Shown one piece after another: positions 1 through 8,157 of a stretch of DNA of 26,816 nucleotides (positions are counted from its first letter, which is position 1; each line of letters starts with the position of its first letter). Source of the stretch: Snowella sp031396835. GTDB lineage: Bacteria > Cyanobacteriota > Cyanobacteriia > Cyanobacteriales > Microcystaceae. The notes under the pieces are model-generated. The model saw only the letters and a list, made by a program, of their open reading frames with translations. It was not told the origin of the DNA and did no database searches. The DNA lies in contig JANNLO010000052.1 in NCBI GenBank assembly GCA_031396835.1, positions 1-26,816 of the forward strand. Direction: 5' to 3'. The translations under genes and the position numbers were made by a program.

Positions 1-90
1 TGATTTGATTTGATTTGATTTGATTTGATTTGATTTGATTTGATTTGATTTGATTTGATTTGATTTGATTTGATTTGATTTGATTTGATT
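1..90. repeat. (TGATT)n pentanucleotide microsatellite, at least 18 perfect copies
   Basis: Eighteen uninterrupted TGATT units fill the first 90 bases, and the array probably continues beyond the left edge. On the minus strand the unit reads AATCA and lies inside the sigma factor gene, where it encodes N-Q-I-K-S repeats. The unit is 5 bp, so every change of one copy shifts the downstream frame. The repeat itself is open in all three minus-strand frames and encodes the same cyclic pentapeptide in each. Confidence 0.97.
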
Positions 91-687
91 TGGTATTTCT
101 AAGAAATTCGTTTTTTTTTCCGAAAGAGAAACTGCTATTTGAGGTTTTAAAATTGCTCTTGCTTGGGAAATACGTTTGTAAACATTATCCATAGAAATAT
201 CAAGTTTTTTCGCAATATTCGCATAGGACATTTCTTCATCAAATCGCATCATAAACGGTAACGACAGTCGCACTGGTAAATTATTAATCGCCAAACGAAT
301 CGCTATTTCTAACTCATTATCAAGCGGCGATAATTCAAGCAAATTAACAGTTATATTTTCTTGTGCAAACTCTTCAATACTTTCAATCGCGATCGCCTTT
401 CTTTTGTTAGCACGATGGATATCCATACAAAAATTGTAGCTAAAACGCATTAACCAGGCTTGAAGATGGGTAACGCGATCGGCATGAATAAATAATTGAT
501 CCCAGGCTTTGAGCGTGATCTGAGAAAACGCATCCTCAGCATCCTCCACATTGCCATTCATCCAAATTAAACAATTCTTTTGCAGACAATCCTTGTAGGG
601 AAGCCACAATTGCCAAAAAACAGGGCGATCGCCTTGAAACAAACTTTTCAGAAGAATCAGTTCTGTCGATGAAGAAATTGGCATCAT
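1..687 (-). CDS. ECF-type sigma-70 family RNA polymerase sigma factor, 3' end outside the window
   Basis: The frame is open from ATG at 687 to the left edge (229 codons, no stop). Residues 10-95 fit sigma region 2, with an acidic patch VEDAEDAFSQITLKAWDQL and the basic AWLMRFSYNFCMDIHRANKR. About residues 125-185 fit region 4, with the helix-turn-helix SYANIAKKLDISMDNVYKR. There is no sigma region 1 or 3, as usual for ECF factors that direct RNA polymerase to special promoters. After the region-4 helix a short linker ends in at least six N-Q-I-K-S repeats encoded by the microsatellite. A second ATG follows directly at 684, and no clear ribosome site precedes either. No anti-sigma gene is visible on the available side. 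The family assignment is clear; the target regulon is unknown. Confidence 0.85.
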   Translation of the reverse strand, partial: MMPISSSTELILLKSLFQGDRPVFWQLWLPYKDCLQKNCLIWMNGNVEDAEDAFSQITLKAWDQLFIHADRVTHLQAWLMRFSYNFCMDIHRANKRKAIAIESIEEFAQENITVNLLELSPLDNELEIAIRLAINNLPVRLSLPFMMRFDEEMSYANIAKKLDISMDNVYKRISQARAILKPQIAVSLSEKKTNFLEIPNQIKSNQIKSNQIKSNQIKSNQIKSNQIKS

Positions 688-957
688 TCACTTATAAATC
701 GACAAAAAATCAAAATAGGACAATAAAATGCTTAAATTCCCACACATTAACAAAAACTGGAACAATGTGCAAATCAATCACGGTTTAATCAATTTTGTAG
801 AGCTAGTTGCGATCGCCTAGCCACTGATACTTTCCCTGAAGTCAAGATTTTGGACGACTAATGGTAAAATTAAAAGTCGATTATCTATACTCCTGTTAAT
901 CCACAATAATAAAAAACACCTAAAATGTGTTTGGTCACGGAAGGTAATCTTTATTAG

Positions 958-1587
958 ATGAGTTCTACCCTAGCGAAAATGTCCGATTCCACTGCTCCCG
1001 TTGAATCCCAACCGATTATTTTAAAAACCTTACCTGATTTTCCTATTTCAGGGGAACGTTGTGCGGCCCGCATTCAACAACAAATTGATTTATTATTACT
1101 GGCGATCGAAGCTTTGGAACTGGGCGGCTCTGAACAAATGTTAGTAATGGTCGAGCAATTAAATTTACAGAATATTATTAATAATCGGTTAACGCTTTGG
1201 CGATTGCGGTGTACCAATCCTTGGCGGCAATCTTATAATCGGCATTCCTTGAATCTCGATCAAGCAAAAACACTGGTTATTTTGGCTAGTTATCGGGCTA
1301 AGCAATTGACAGTCTCGATTCGTCAACTTTTGTTGGCTGAACAGCAAATGCAAGAAAAAGGATTGCCCGTGAGTAATCATTTTTTATTGTCTGAGTATTT
1401 AGACCAATTTCGATCGCATTTTCGCAGTCGAATGAATGCCCGTCGTGCCAAGGTTTCTATCTATTTAGACTCAGAAGAAGAGTTGGATGAATTTGCTTTA
1501 TCGTTATTAAAACAATTGTTATTTTGTACGGGAACAACGGGAATGCAACGTTTTTGGGTTAGTTTATTCGATGGAGAAGTCGCATGA
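958..1587 (+). CDS. DUF3038 family protein
   Basis: A 209-residue soluble protein with no signal peptide or membrane segment. I recognise it as the cyanobacteria-restricted DUF3038 family: an N-terminal helical part starting near residue 34 (ERCAARIQQQIDLLLLAIEAL), a WRLRCTNPWR motif near 81-90, and a conserved C-terminus with LLKQLLFCTGTTGMQRFW. No catalytic residues are evident and no function is known to me. The stop codon overlaps the start of the next gene in an ATGA, which implies translational coupling with the DUF4335 gene. A GGAAGG stretch lies about 13 bases before the ATG, so the ribosome site is weak; a second ATG at codon 8 is an alternative start. Confidence 0.85.
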   Translation: MSSTLAKMSDSTAPVESQPIILKTLPDFPISGERCAARIQQQIDLLLLAIEALELGGSEQMLVMVEQLNLQNIINNRLTLWRLRCTNPWRQSYNRHSLNLDQAKTLVILASYRAKQLTVSIRQLLLAEQQMQEKGLPVSNHFLLSEYLDQFRSHFRSRMNARRAKVSIYLDSEEELDEFALSLLKQLLFCTGTTGMQRFWVSLFDGEVA

Positions 1588-2243
1588 ATATTCGTCGTCA
1601 ATATAATTTGCCCAATTGTACCCTCGTTCTAGAAGGCTTGAGCGATATGACCAACCCACTTGATAATAGTCTTTCGATTGTGGTCAATGTGGAATGTTAT
1701 TTTGTGAGCATTAACCAAAAATTGGAGGGCGGACGGGCATTTTTAGAAAATTTAGTAAAATCAGTCAGTACCTATGCCCAAGAGTGTTTGAGTGGCGTAC
1801 ATCATCCTAAAGAAAAACTTGAAGAGAGCGATCGCGTTGATTTTACAGCTTCAGAAAATGATTCTTTGCATCGGTTAACTTGGTATCCCGCTCCCGAATT
1901 ACAAAAAGAACCTCTTTCTTTTGATTTGACAACCGTACAATTTTTTGATCTGGTAGAAGCAGTCGATCAATTTATTGCCGATAGTCAAGCTCTACCCGAT
2001 TTTTCGGTTAAATTACAACCCGTTTCTCGCCGTTATCGTCAACCCGATGAACCTTTGTCCCAACGAGCTATTCCTGCCACAATGGGTTTAGTTAGTGTCG
2101 CGATCGCAACCTTAGCCGTTTATTTTCTGCCCATTCCCGAAGTGCGCAAACCTGAGAATAAACCCCCAGCAATTCCGACCCAAACGGCTCCCCCAGGACA
2201 AACACTTCCTCCTGGTGCTGCGCCACAACCGCCAATACCTTAA
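1584..2243 (+). CDS. DUF4335 family protein, C-terminally membrane-anchored
   Basis: 219 residues. The N-terminus NIRRQYNLPNCTLVLEGLSD is the hallmark I associate with DUF4335, a cyanobacterial family of unknown function. Residues about 20-135 form a predicted alpha/beta domain. A single hydrophobic segment at about 166-183 (MGLVSVAIATLAVYFLPIP) is followed by a short Pro-rich, Gln/Thr-containing tail, so the protein is probably a tail-anchored membrane protein. It starts in a 4-base ATGA overlap with the DUF3038 gene, and the two products may act together; a DUF3038 protein partly recruited to the membrane by this partner is a plausible inference but is not shown. No intrinsic terminator was noticed before the aldolase gene. 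Confidence 0.85.
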   Translation: MNIRRQYNLPNCTLVLEGLSDMTNPLDNSLSIVVNVECYFVSINQKLEGGRAFLENLVKSVSTYAQECLSGVHHPKEKLEESDRVDFTASENDSLHRLTWYPAPELQKEPLSFDLTTVQFFDLVEAVDQFIADSQALPDFSVKLQPVSRRYRQPDEPLSQRAIPATMGLVSVAIATLAVYFLPIPEVRKPENKPPAIPTQTAPPGQTLPPGAAPQPPIP

Positions 2244-2312
2244 AGATGAAGCGAGAAATTTCTGTTCATATTTTTACTCTAGAAATTGTCAAAAAATGTT
2301 AAAACTGTCTTA

Positions 2313-2330
2313 AGATTAGACTCATAATCT
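2313..2330. promoter_or_regulatory. Inverted repeat upstream of the aldolase gene, possible regulator site
   Basis: AGATTA and TAATCT face each other across 6 bases, 58 bases before the aldolase start. It is one base short of the ATTA-N7-TAAT spacing I recall for cyanobacterial LysR-type carbon regulators (RbcR/CcmR). It may alternatively overlap a -10 element (CATAAT). Confidence 0.25.
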
Positions 2331-2388
2331 AGTGTCAAATTGCTCAAAACCCCATCAAAAATTTAAAGAATAACTTAGGAGAATATTT

Positions 2389-3462
2389 ATGGCTCTTGTA
2401 CCTATGCGGCTATTGTTAGACCATGCTGCTGAAAATAATTATGGAATCCCCGCATTTAACGTTAATAATCTAGAACAAATTATTTCTATCATGAAGGCTG
2501 CGGATGAAACCAATAGCCCCGTGATTTTACAAGCTTCTCGTGGCGCGCGGAGCTATGCAGGAGAAAATTTTCTTCGTCATTTAATTCTTGCGGCTTCTGA
2601 AACCTATCCCCATATCCCCATTGCGATGCACCAAGATCACGGCAACAGCCCTGCGACTTGTTATTCAGCGATTCGGAATGGTTTTACCAGTGTGATGATG
2701 GACGGTTCCTTAGAAGCAGATGCTAAAACTCCTGCCAGCTTTGATTACAACGTAAATGTTACGGCTGAAGTGGTGAAAGTTGCCCATGCCGTCGGTGCAA
2801 GTGTAGAAGGCGAATTGGGTTGTTTAGGTTCCCTTGAAACGGGAAAAGGTGAAGCAGAGGATGGTCATGGTTTTGACGGCGCGCTTTCCCATGATCAACT
2901 GTTAACAGACCCAGATGAAGCTGTTGAATTTGTAGAAAGAACTCAAGTTGATGCTTTGGCTGTGGCGATCGGAACCAGTCATGGTGCTTATAAATTCACC
3001 AAAAAACCCACTGGCGAAGTATTGGCAATTAGTCGTATTAAGGAGATTCATCGTCGTTTACCCAATACCCATTTGGTGATGCACGGTTCTTCTTCCGTTC
3101 CCCAGGAATGGTTGGACATGATTAATAAATACGGCGGTAATATTCCTGAAACCTACGGTGTGCCTGTTGAAGAAATTCAAGAAGGTATTAAAAACGGTGT
3201 TCGTAAAGTTAACATTGATACGGATAATCGCTTGGCAATTACGGCCGCTTTCCGTGAAGCCGCGTTTACAGATCCTTCTAATTTTGATCCCCGTCATTTC
3301 CTCAAGCCTTCTATTAAATATATGCAACAGGTTTGTGCAGAACGCTATCAACAATTCTGGACAGCAGGCAACGCTAGTAAAATCAAACAATTAACTTTGG
3401 ATGATTATGCTGCTAAATATGCTAAAGGTGAACTAACTGATAAAAAAGCGGTTGCAGTCTAG
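2389..3462 (+). CDS. fba: Class II fructose-1,6-bisphosphate aldolase, Calvin-cycle subtype
   Basis: Zn-dependent aldolase joining dihydroxyacetone phosphate with glyceraldehyde 3-phosphate (or erythrose 4-phosphate) in the Calvin cycle, and working reversibly in glycolysis, in the cytosol. The 357 residues are the usual length for the subtype. Visible features are HQDHG at 81-85 (catalytic Asp83, Zn ligand His84), the flexible loop region with EGELG at 140-144, further Zn-ligand candidates His198 (GTSHGAYKF) and His232 (VMHGSSS), and the phosphate-binding NIDTDNR at 275-281. A good ribosome site AGGAG at 2377-2381 lies 7 bases before the ATG. The gene appears monocistronic: it has its own leader and is followed by a terminator. 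This is the only aldolase in the window. Confidence 0.97.
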   Translation: MALVPMRLLLDHAAENNYGIPAFNVNNLEQIISIMKAADETNSPVILQASRGARSYAGENFLRHLILAASETYPHIPIAMHQDHGNSPATCYSAIRNGFTSVMMDGSLEADAKTPASFDYNVNVTAEVVKVAHAVGASVEGELGCLGSLETGKGEAEDGHGFDGALSHDQLLTDPDEAVEFVERTQVDALAVAIGTSHGAYKFTKKPTGEVLAISRIKEIHRRLPNTHLVMHGSSSVPQEWLDMINKYGGNIPETYGVPVEEIQEGIKNGVRKVNIDTDNRLAITAAFREAAFTDPSNFDPRHFLKPSIKYMQQVCAERYQQFWTAGNASKIKQLTLDDYAAKYAKGELTDKKAVAV

Positions 3463-3495
3463 ATTTTTGGTTTAATTTAGCTAAAATTTTAATTT

Positions 3496-3529
3496 CCCTC
3501 TTTACTGATTAAGGAGGGATTTTGTTTTT
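3496..3529 (+). terminator. Intrinsic terminator after the aldolase gene
   Basis: CCCTC (3496-3500) pairs with GAGGG (3514-3518), with flanking A/T pairs, followed by a T-rich run TTTTGTTTTT. It lies 34 bases after the stop codon of the aldolase gene. Confidence 0.75.
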
Positions 3530-3556
3530 AAGTAAGCTAATTATTGAAAGATAAAA

Positions 3557-4765
3557 ATGGAGATTAATATGAAAGATTTGCTGATGCAAGCAACGGCAGC
3601 CCTCGCTCAAGGTAATTTGTCTTTGGCTTATGACTTTGTGCAGAGCTATTTAATAGCAGAAATTGAGGGAGAAAAGCAAGAAAAAGAACAGGATCAATTA
3701 TTGTTTGTTGCTCTCGGCATTTTGGAACAGGGAGATTTTCAGGCTCGTTGGGAGATGGCGAAAGTATTGCCAAACTTAGGCGATCGCATTATTGATCCTT
3801 TAATTACAGTGATAGAAAATGAGGAAAATGAGTCGGAATATCGCTGGTTTGCGGCCCGAATTTTAGGGGGATTTGATCAGCCTCGTATCGTTTTAGCTCT
3901 AGTTAAGCTTTTAGAAACAACGGAAGATGAAGATTTGAAGGCGATCGCGTCTAGCTCCTTGGGCAATCTGGGAAAATCGGCGATCGCGGTATTAAGTGAA
4001 TTACTTTCTAATGCTCAGACTCGTTTATTGGCAGTTGAAGCTTTGGCACAAATTCGCCGCACGGAAGTTATTGAGCCATTGTTGACAATTATTAATGATG
4101 CTGATGCCAATGTGCGGAAGGAAGCGATCGCCGCCTTAGGGAGTTTTTCTGATGCACGCATTCTACCTCTATTAATCATTTCCTTAAAAGATTTAGCTGC
4201 ACCCGTCCGCAAAGAAGCGATTATTGCCCTGGGATTTCGGGCTGATCCTGGGGATAAAACAGATTTATTAAATGAGTTGGAACCTTTACTTTATGATTAC
4301 AACTTAGAAGTTTGTCAACAAGCCGCGATCGCCATTAGTAAGATTAAGGTTGAAAAAGGAGCGATGATTTTATTCAAGATTTTACAAGAAGATCTAACCC
4401 CAATTCCCTTGCAATTAACGCTAATTCAATCTTTAGCTTGGCTGGAAACGCCCGTTAGTGTGTCCTATCTTGATAGAGCGTTAACAAATATTTCTAGCGA
4501 TCGCGCATTAGAAATTATTCGGGTATTGGGTAGAATTGAAATTTTAAAAACAGAAGCGGCGGATATTCTGCTTAAATTTTTCAATTCAGACAGTCCTCTA
4601 TTACAACAACCTCAAATTCGACAAGCGATCGCCTATAGTTGGGGACAGCTTAAAGTAAGTCAAACTTTGAATGCTTTAGAAACATTAACTCATGATCCCG
4701 AATCTGTTGTTAAATTACACGCGATCGCCGCCCTAAAAAAACTTCAGACCAACCCAAAAACTTAG
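3557..4765 (+). CDS. HEAT-repeat protein
   Basis: About 400 residues, nearly all alpha-helical. From about residue 85 onward there are tandem 30-35-residue units of HEAT/PBS-lyase type, recognisable by repeats such as VRKEAIAALGSFSDARILPLL, PVRKEAIIALGF and VVKLHAIAALKKL. Such arrays are protein-binding scaffolds; cyanobacterial relatives include phycobilin lyase subunits, but nothing here identifies a lyase. The first 60 residues are a non-repeat helical cap. Start choice: ATG 3557 has no ribosome site, whereas ATG 3569 (codon 5) is preceded by GGAGA at the proper distance, so the true start may be 3569. The gene is separated from fba by a terminator and from the next gene by about 80 bases. 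Confidence 0.85.
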   Translation: MEINMKDLLMQATAALAQGNLSLAYDFVQSYLIAEIEGEKQEKEQDQLLFVALGILEQGDFQARWEMAKVLPNLGDRIIDPLITVIENEENESEYRWFAARILGGFDQPRIVLALVKLLETTEDEDLKAIASSSLGNLGKSAIAVLSELLSNAQTRLLAVEALAQIRRTEVIEPLLTIINDADANVRKEAIAALGSFSDARILPLLIISLKDLAAPVRKEAIIALGFRADPGDKTDLLNELEPLLYDYNLEVCQQAAIAISKIKVEKGAMILFKILQEDLTPIPLQLTLIQSLAWLETPVSVSYLDRALTNISSDRALEIIRVLGRIEILKTEAADILLKFFNSDSPLLQQPQIRQAIAYSWGQLKVSQTLNALETLTHDPESVVKLHAIAALKKLQTNPKT

Positions 4766-4848
4766 TCCCATTCTCACTAATTACTTTTTTAAGCCTGTAG
4801 AGTTTGTTAAAATGTTTATGTTTAATTAATACTATTTGTTAAATTATA

Positions 4849-5919
4849 ATGAGCGATCAATTTCGAGAACTTCTCAAAAAAGTCGGCAGTGGACAACATA
4901 CCAAAAAAGATTTAACCCGTTCTGAAGCCGCGATCGCAGCCCGAATGATGTTAACTCAAGAAGCAACGCCTGCCCAAATTGGGGCGTTTTTGATTGCTCA
5001 TCGGATTAAGCGACCAACGGGAATTGAATTAGCAGGAATGTTGGATGCCTATGACGAGCTGGGGCAAAAAATCGAAGCATTACCGATTAATCATCCCATT
5101 CCTCTTGTTTTTGGTGTTCCCTATGATGGTCGAAGTCGTACCGCGCCAATTCTTCCCCTCACAGCATTGCTTTTGGCAACAGTTGGTATTCCCGTTATTT
5201 TGCATGGTGGAGACATTTTACCCACGAAATATGGACTTCCTTTAATCAATATTTTTCAAGCATTAGGACTAGATTTTCGCTCTCTGTCTCTGGTGCAAAC
5301 TCAGCAATTATTAACAGAAACAGGTTTTGCGTTTTATTATATGCCTCGACACTTTCCCCTTGCTCAAGGCTTAGTTACTTACCGTGACGAAATTGGTAAA
5401 CGTCCTCCTTTAGCAACATTAGAATTAATTTGGTCGCCCTATCAAGGTAAATCCCATTTAATTGCGGGTTATGTTCATCCACCAACAGAAAATATGATCC
5501 AAGTTGCGCTAAAAGAACGAGGTGAGAATAATTATACTTTGGTGAAAGGATTAGAAGGCAGTTGTGATTTAAAGCTTTCGCAAACAACGATTGTGGTAGC
5601 GAGTCAAGCCAATCGTGAAAATTGTGAAAAAGGATTTGAATATCTGAAACTTGATCCTCATACCTACGGTTTTGCCAAAAAAGATATTGCGTTAGAAAAT
5701 CAAGAAGATTATTTTGCCGATTTGGAAACAGTTTTAACGGGAAAATCAACTGATTTACTCAAATCTGCTATTTGGAACGGAGCATTTTATTTATGGCATT
5801 GTGGTATCTGTCCTGATCTTTCCGCCGCGATCGTCCAAACAGAATCCTTATTTATTAATGGTCAAGTTGATCAAAAACGTAAAGAAATTCAGCAAAAAAT
5901 TAATAGATTTAACGCTTAA
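4849..5919 (+). CDS. Anthranilate phosphoribosyltransferase family protein, TrpD2-like
   Basis: 356 residues with the fold of the TrpD/thymidine phosphorylase family: an N-terminal helical domain (residues 1-75, LTRSEAAIAARMML and ATPAQIGAFLIAHRIK) and a large alpha/beta domain. True TrpD carries GTGGD and a following N-I-S-T motif for PRPP and magnesium; here the aligned stretch is PYDGRSRTAP (91-100), so the PRPP loop is replaced. The later HGGD (119-122) corresponds to the KHGN region. This divergence is typical of the paralogue group that in E. coli is YbiB/TrpD2, reported to bind nucleic acid rather than make tryptophan. It is therefore unlikely to be the tryptophan biosynthetic enzyme. 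The 3' end overlaps the convergent GXWXG gene by 11 bases. Confidence 0.8.
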   Translation: MSDQFRELLKKVGSGQHTKKDLTRSEAAIAARMMLTQEATPAQIGAFLIAHRIKRPTGIELAGMLDAYDELGQKIEALPINHPIPLVFGVPYDGRSRTAPILPLTALLLATVGIPVILHGGDILPTKYGLPLINIFQALGLDFRSLSLVQTQQLLTETGFAFYYMPRHFPLAQGLVTYRDEIGKRPPLATLELIWSPYQGKSHLIAGYVHPPTENMIQVALKERGENNYTLVKGLEGSCDLKLSQTTIVVASQANRENCEKGFEYLKLDPHTYGFAKKDIALENQEDYFADLETVLTGKSTDLLKSAIWNGAFYLWHCGICPDLSAAIVQTESLFINGQVDQKRKEIQQKINRFNA

Positions 5920-6445
5920 GAATAAAAAAGAAAGGTTGGGGTGAATTTTTAAAATCCATAATACCTAAAAGCGTATGATCATCTATTTTTTTAAAAGAAT
6001 CATTAATAGGTAAATAATCATAAATCATGGTGGCAGTTACGGTTCCTCGATATTCCATCATCCGCATTCTAGCTTGGCTTTTTTCAGTTTTTAATAAAGA
6101 ATTAGTTTGTATTAACCAAGGTTTCAAGAAATCATTTTTAGGTATGGGAAATTTCAATGCCCAGTTCATTAAAATAAGACGCGGAGCAACTTTAAAAACG
6201 TTTCCTTGACTATCCAAAAATAATAAAGGATGAACCGTTTCAGAATCAACAAATTCTTTTCCGTACCAATTAGTTAGTTCTAATAAGCCATCCAACGGGT
6301 GATTTGTATGCAGTCCAAAGCCTCGCCAACGACCCAACATAAAATCTAAATTGACAGGTTCAAGAGCATCAAATAACTGTAAGGCTTCTGTTGTGGTTGC
6401 TTGATCAACTTTTAGAATTGACTGACAGATTTCTGATGTGTTCAT
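5909..6445 (-). CDS. GXWXG / DUF4334 domain protein
   Basis: 178 residues with no signal peptide. The GXWXG signature is present as LGRWRGFG at about residues 37-44, followed by the DUF4334 part with RMRMMEYRGTVTATMIYDYLPI (about 127-148) and the closing LLGIMDFK. The family forms a small beta-rich domain whose biochemical role is not established; lipid or small-ligand binding has been proposed for such folds, but nothing in the sequence proves it. The ATG at 6445 is the only sensible start. It converges on the TrpD2-like gene and shares the last 11 bases with it, so transcription of the two strands may interfere. Confidence 0.8.
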   Translation of the reverse strand: MNTSEICQSILKVDQATTTEALQLFDALEPVNLDFMLGRWRGFGLHTNHPLDGLLELTNWYGKEFVDSETVHPLLFLDSQGNVFKVAPRLILMNWALKFPIPKNDFLKPWLIQTNSLLKTEKSQARMRMMEYRGTVTATMIYDYLPINDSFKKIDDHTLLGIMDFKNSPQPFFFILKR

Positions 6446-6534
6446 AAAGTCGATAAGATCTTTTGCCTATAGTATGCCAAAATTTTTTAGCTGTTGGTAT
6501 TTTTAATTGAGTTCGTATTGTAGCTGGCGATTTC

Positions 6535-7179
6535 CTAAACTAAGCTTTGATACAACGTATTTCCTAGCTTATCCGCAATTCCTTCAATCCAATTTTCATC
6601 TTGTTTGGTATAACTGCGGGGAATATTCGCCCCTAAAATTAAAATCCCTTCTTTGCCCATTGGTTGACAAATTAAACCTTGGGTATTTTCAGGTAAATAA
6701 TCAAATTCAACTTTGCCTGGATATAAATTTAAATTTACTAAATAAACAGGCTTTTGATTTTCTAAAACGCGTTTAACAATAATTCCTGGATTAACTTCTG
6801 TCTTAACTCCTAAAATTCCACGTCGTAAAATTACTCGACCTTGATAATAGACAATTAAAGATTTTGTGACCGTATTCGTCAACAATAAATGGGATGCCCA
6901 GGCTAATTCAATTTTGACTGTATCCGATAAATTGGGCGCAAATTCTAGACCTTCTTTGCCAATCAAAATAACAGCATCGGGCGATCGCGGCTGAACTTGT
7001 TGCCAAATTAACCAAACCAAAGCTAACATTCCCGACAGAATCACTCCCACCACATCAGAACGGGCTTGAGAAGGCATTAATTCTACCGTTGTCAACCGAT
7101 TGATTAGCAATAAAACGCTACCCACAGCCCCAGCTATCAACGGGATCAGGCGCACAATCCGATTAGGATCTTTGTTCAT
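6535..7179 (-). CDS. Cofactor assembly of complex C subunit B (CCB2/CCB4-like)
   Basis: 214 residues. Two N-terminal membrane segments (about 11-29, LIPLIAGAVGSVLLLINRL, and 41-62) flank the conserved motif LTTVELMPSQARSDVVG. The remainder is a soluble domain of GAF-like character ending in RSYTKQDENWIEGIADKLG. I recognise the cyanobacterial/chloroplast CCB2/CCB4 (DUF2930) family, which helps attach heme c_i covalently to cytochrome b6 of the b6f complex at the stromal or cytoplasmic face of the thylakoid. It lies 26 bases downstream of rpaB on the same strand and is likely cotranscribed, linking a photosynthesis regulator with b6f assembly. The family call rests on motif recall, not on a search. 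Confidence 0.75.
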   Translation of the reverse strand: MNKDPNRIVRLIPLIAGAVGSVLLLINRLTTVELMPSQARSDVVGVILSGMLALVWLIWQQVQPRSPDAVILIGKEGLEFAPNLSDTVKIELAWASHLLLTNTVTKSLIVYYQGRVILRRGILGVKTEVNPGIIVKRVLENQKPVYLVNLNLYPGKVEFDYLPENTQGLICQPMGKEGILILGANIPRSYTKQDENWIEGIADKLGNTLYQSLV

Positions 7180-7205
7180 AGGCGATCGCTTAGATAATAA
7201 AAAAT

Positions 7206-7937
7206 TTAGGGTTCTTCTCCAGGTTCTAAGATCCGTTGAAAGAGATAACCTGTTCCTCTGGCAGTCAGAATTAATTCAGGATTACTGGGATCATCTTCTA
7301 ATTTGGCTCTTAGGCGAGAAATATGAACATCTACAACCCTAGTATCCACATGACGTTCAGGCGTATAGCCCCAAACTTCTTGGAGAATATCCGAACGAGA
7401 AAAAGCTTCTCCTGAACGACCGACTAATAATTCCAGCAGGCTGAATTCCATGCCAGTTAAGCGAATACGTTCATCGCCTTTATAAACTTGGCGTTTGTTG
7501 GTGTCAATGCGAATGGAAGTAACTTGAATGACTCCCGAACTAGGAATTCCAGGCATTCCATTTTTGTCAACTCGACGCAAAACCGAGCGAATTCTAGCTT
7601 CCAATTCCTTGGGAGAAAAGGGTTTAACTACATAATCATCGGCTCCCAATTCTAGACCAGTGATCCTATCAGCCACATCACCCAGAGCCGTTAACATGAT
7701 AATAGGAATATCAGATTCTTTGCGTAATTCCTGACAAACCCCATAACCATCCAGTTTGGGCATCATTACGTCTAAGACAACCAAATCGGGTTCGGTTTTA
7801 TGAAAAATGGCGATCGCTTCTTCTCCATCAGCGGCCGTGACAACATCATAGCCAATCATGGATAAACGAGTTTCTAGAATGCGACGAATACTAGCTTCAT
7901 CATCGACAACGAGAATTCTTTCTTTATGAACTTCCAA
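7206..7937 (-). CDS. rpaB: Response regulator RpaB (Ycf27), OmpR family
   Basis: DNA-binding response regulator that represses or activates high-light and photosystem genes at HLR1 sites, partner of the histidine kinase Hik33/NblS. It has a receiver domain with the Asp pair (VVDDE), phosphoacceptor Asp56 in LVVLDVMMPK, Thr83 and Lys105 (DDYVVKPF), then a winged-helix DNA-binding domain (RLTGMEFSLLELL, HVDTRVVDVHISRLRAKLE, GTGYLF). It has a single cysteine, in GYGVCQELR. There is no ATG near the N-terminus and an in-frame TAA at 7953-7955. TTG at 7937 gives MEVHKERILVVDDE, which fits the start I recall for Synechocystis RpaB and lies 11 bases after AGGAG; TTG at 7946 would be only 2 bases after it. 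Residue numbers use the 7937 start. The CCB-like gene follows directly. Confidence 0.93.
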   Translation of the reverse strand: MEVHKERILVVDDEASIRRILETRLSMIGYDVVTAADGEEAIAIFHKTEPDLVVLDVMMPKLDGYGVCQELRKESDIPIIMLTALGDVADRITGLELGADDYVVKPFSPKELEARIRSVLRRVDKNGMPGIPSSGVIQVTSIRIDTNKRQVYKGDERIRLTGMEFSLLELLVGRSGEAFSRSDILQEVWGYTPERHVDTRVVDVHISRLRAKLEDDPSNPELILTARGTGYLFQRILEPGEEP

Positions 7938-7948
7938 TTTACTCAACG

Positions 7949-7953
7949 CTCCT
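7949..7953 (-). promoter_or_regulatory. Ribosome binding site that decides the rpaB start
   Basis: AGGAG on the minus strand. It is 11 bases from the TTG at 7937 and 2 bases from the TTG at 7946, which favours the inner start even though both are non-ATG. Confidence 0.6.
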
Positions 7954-8157
7954 TAAATTGTTACGTAGAATTGCTAATCTTGAAGTCAGGTTAATTAGTG
8001 AATTTTTATACAATATCTTTTTTTGTGATTATTTTGTCTAGATGAATCTCGAATGTGATTCCCGACAAGCAATACAAGGTTAATCTCCAGTCCTAGCATA
8101 AACCAAAATAAGCTTATAACTCTTAAAAAATCTTAATTTTTCTACAGAAAACTAAAA

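Noticed and set aside
3058..3390. Long antisense frame inside the aldolase gene
   Set aside because: A shadow of the strongly biased codon use in fba; no ribosome site, and the product has no recognisable features.
4801..4848. TTTGTTAAAATGTTTATGTT as a possible HLR1 site for RpaB
   Set aside because: Key C positions of both half-sites are missing, so it is better explained by AT-rich promoter DNA.
5375..5749. Antisense 124-codon frame in the TrpD2-like gene
   Set aside because: It lies wholly within a conserved gene on the other strand and has no support of its own.
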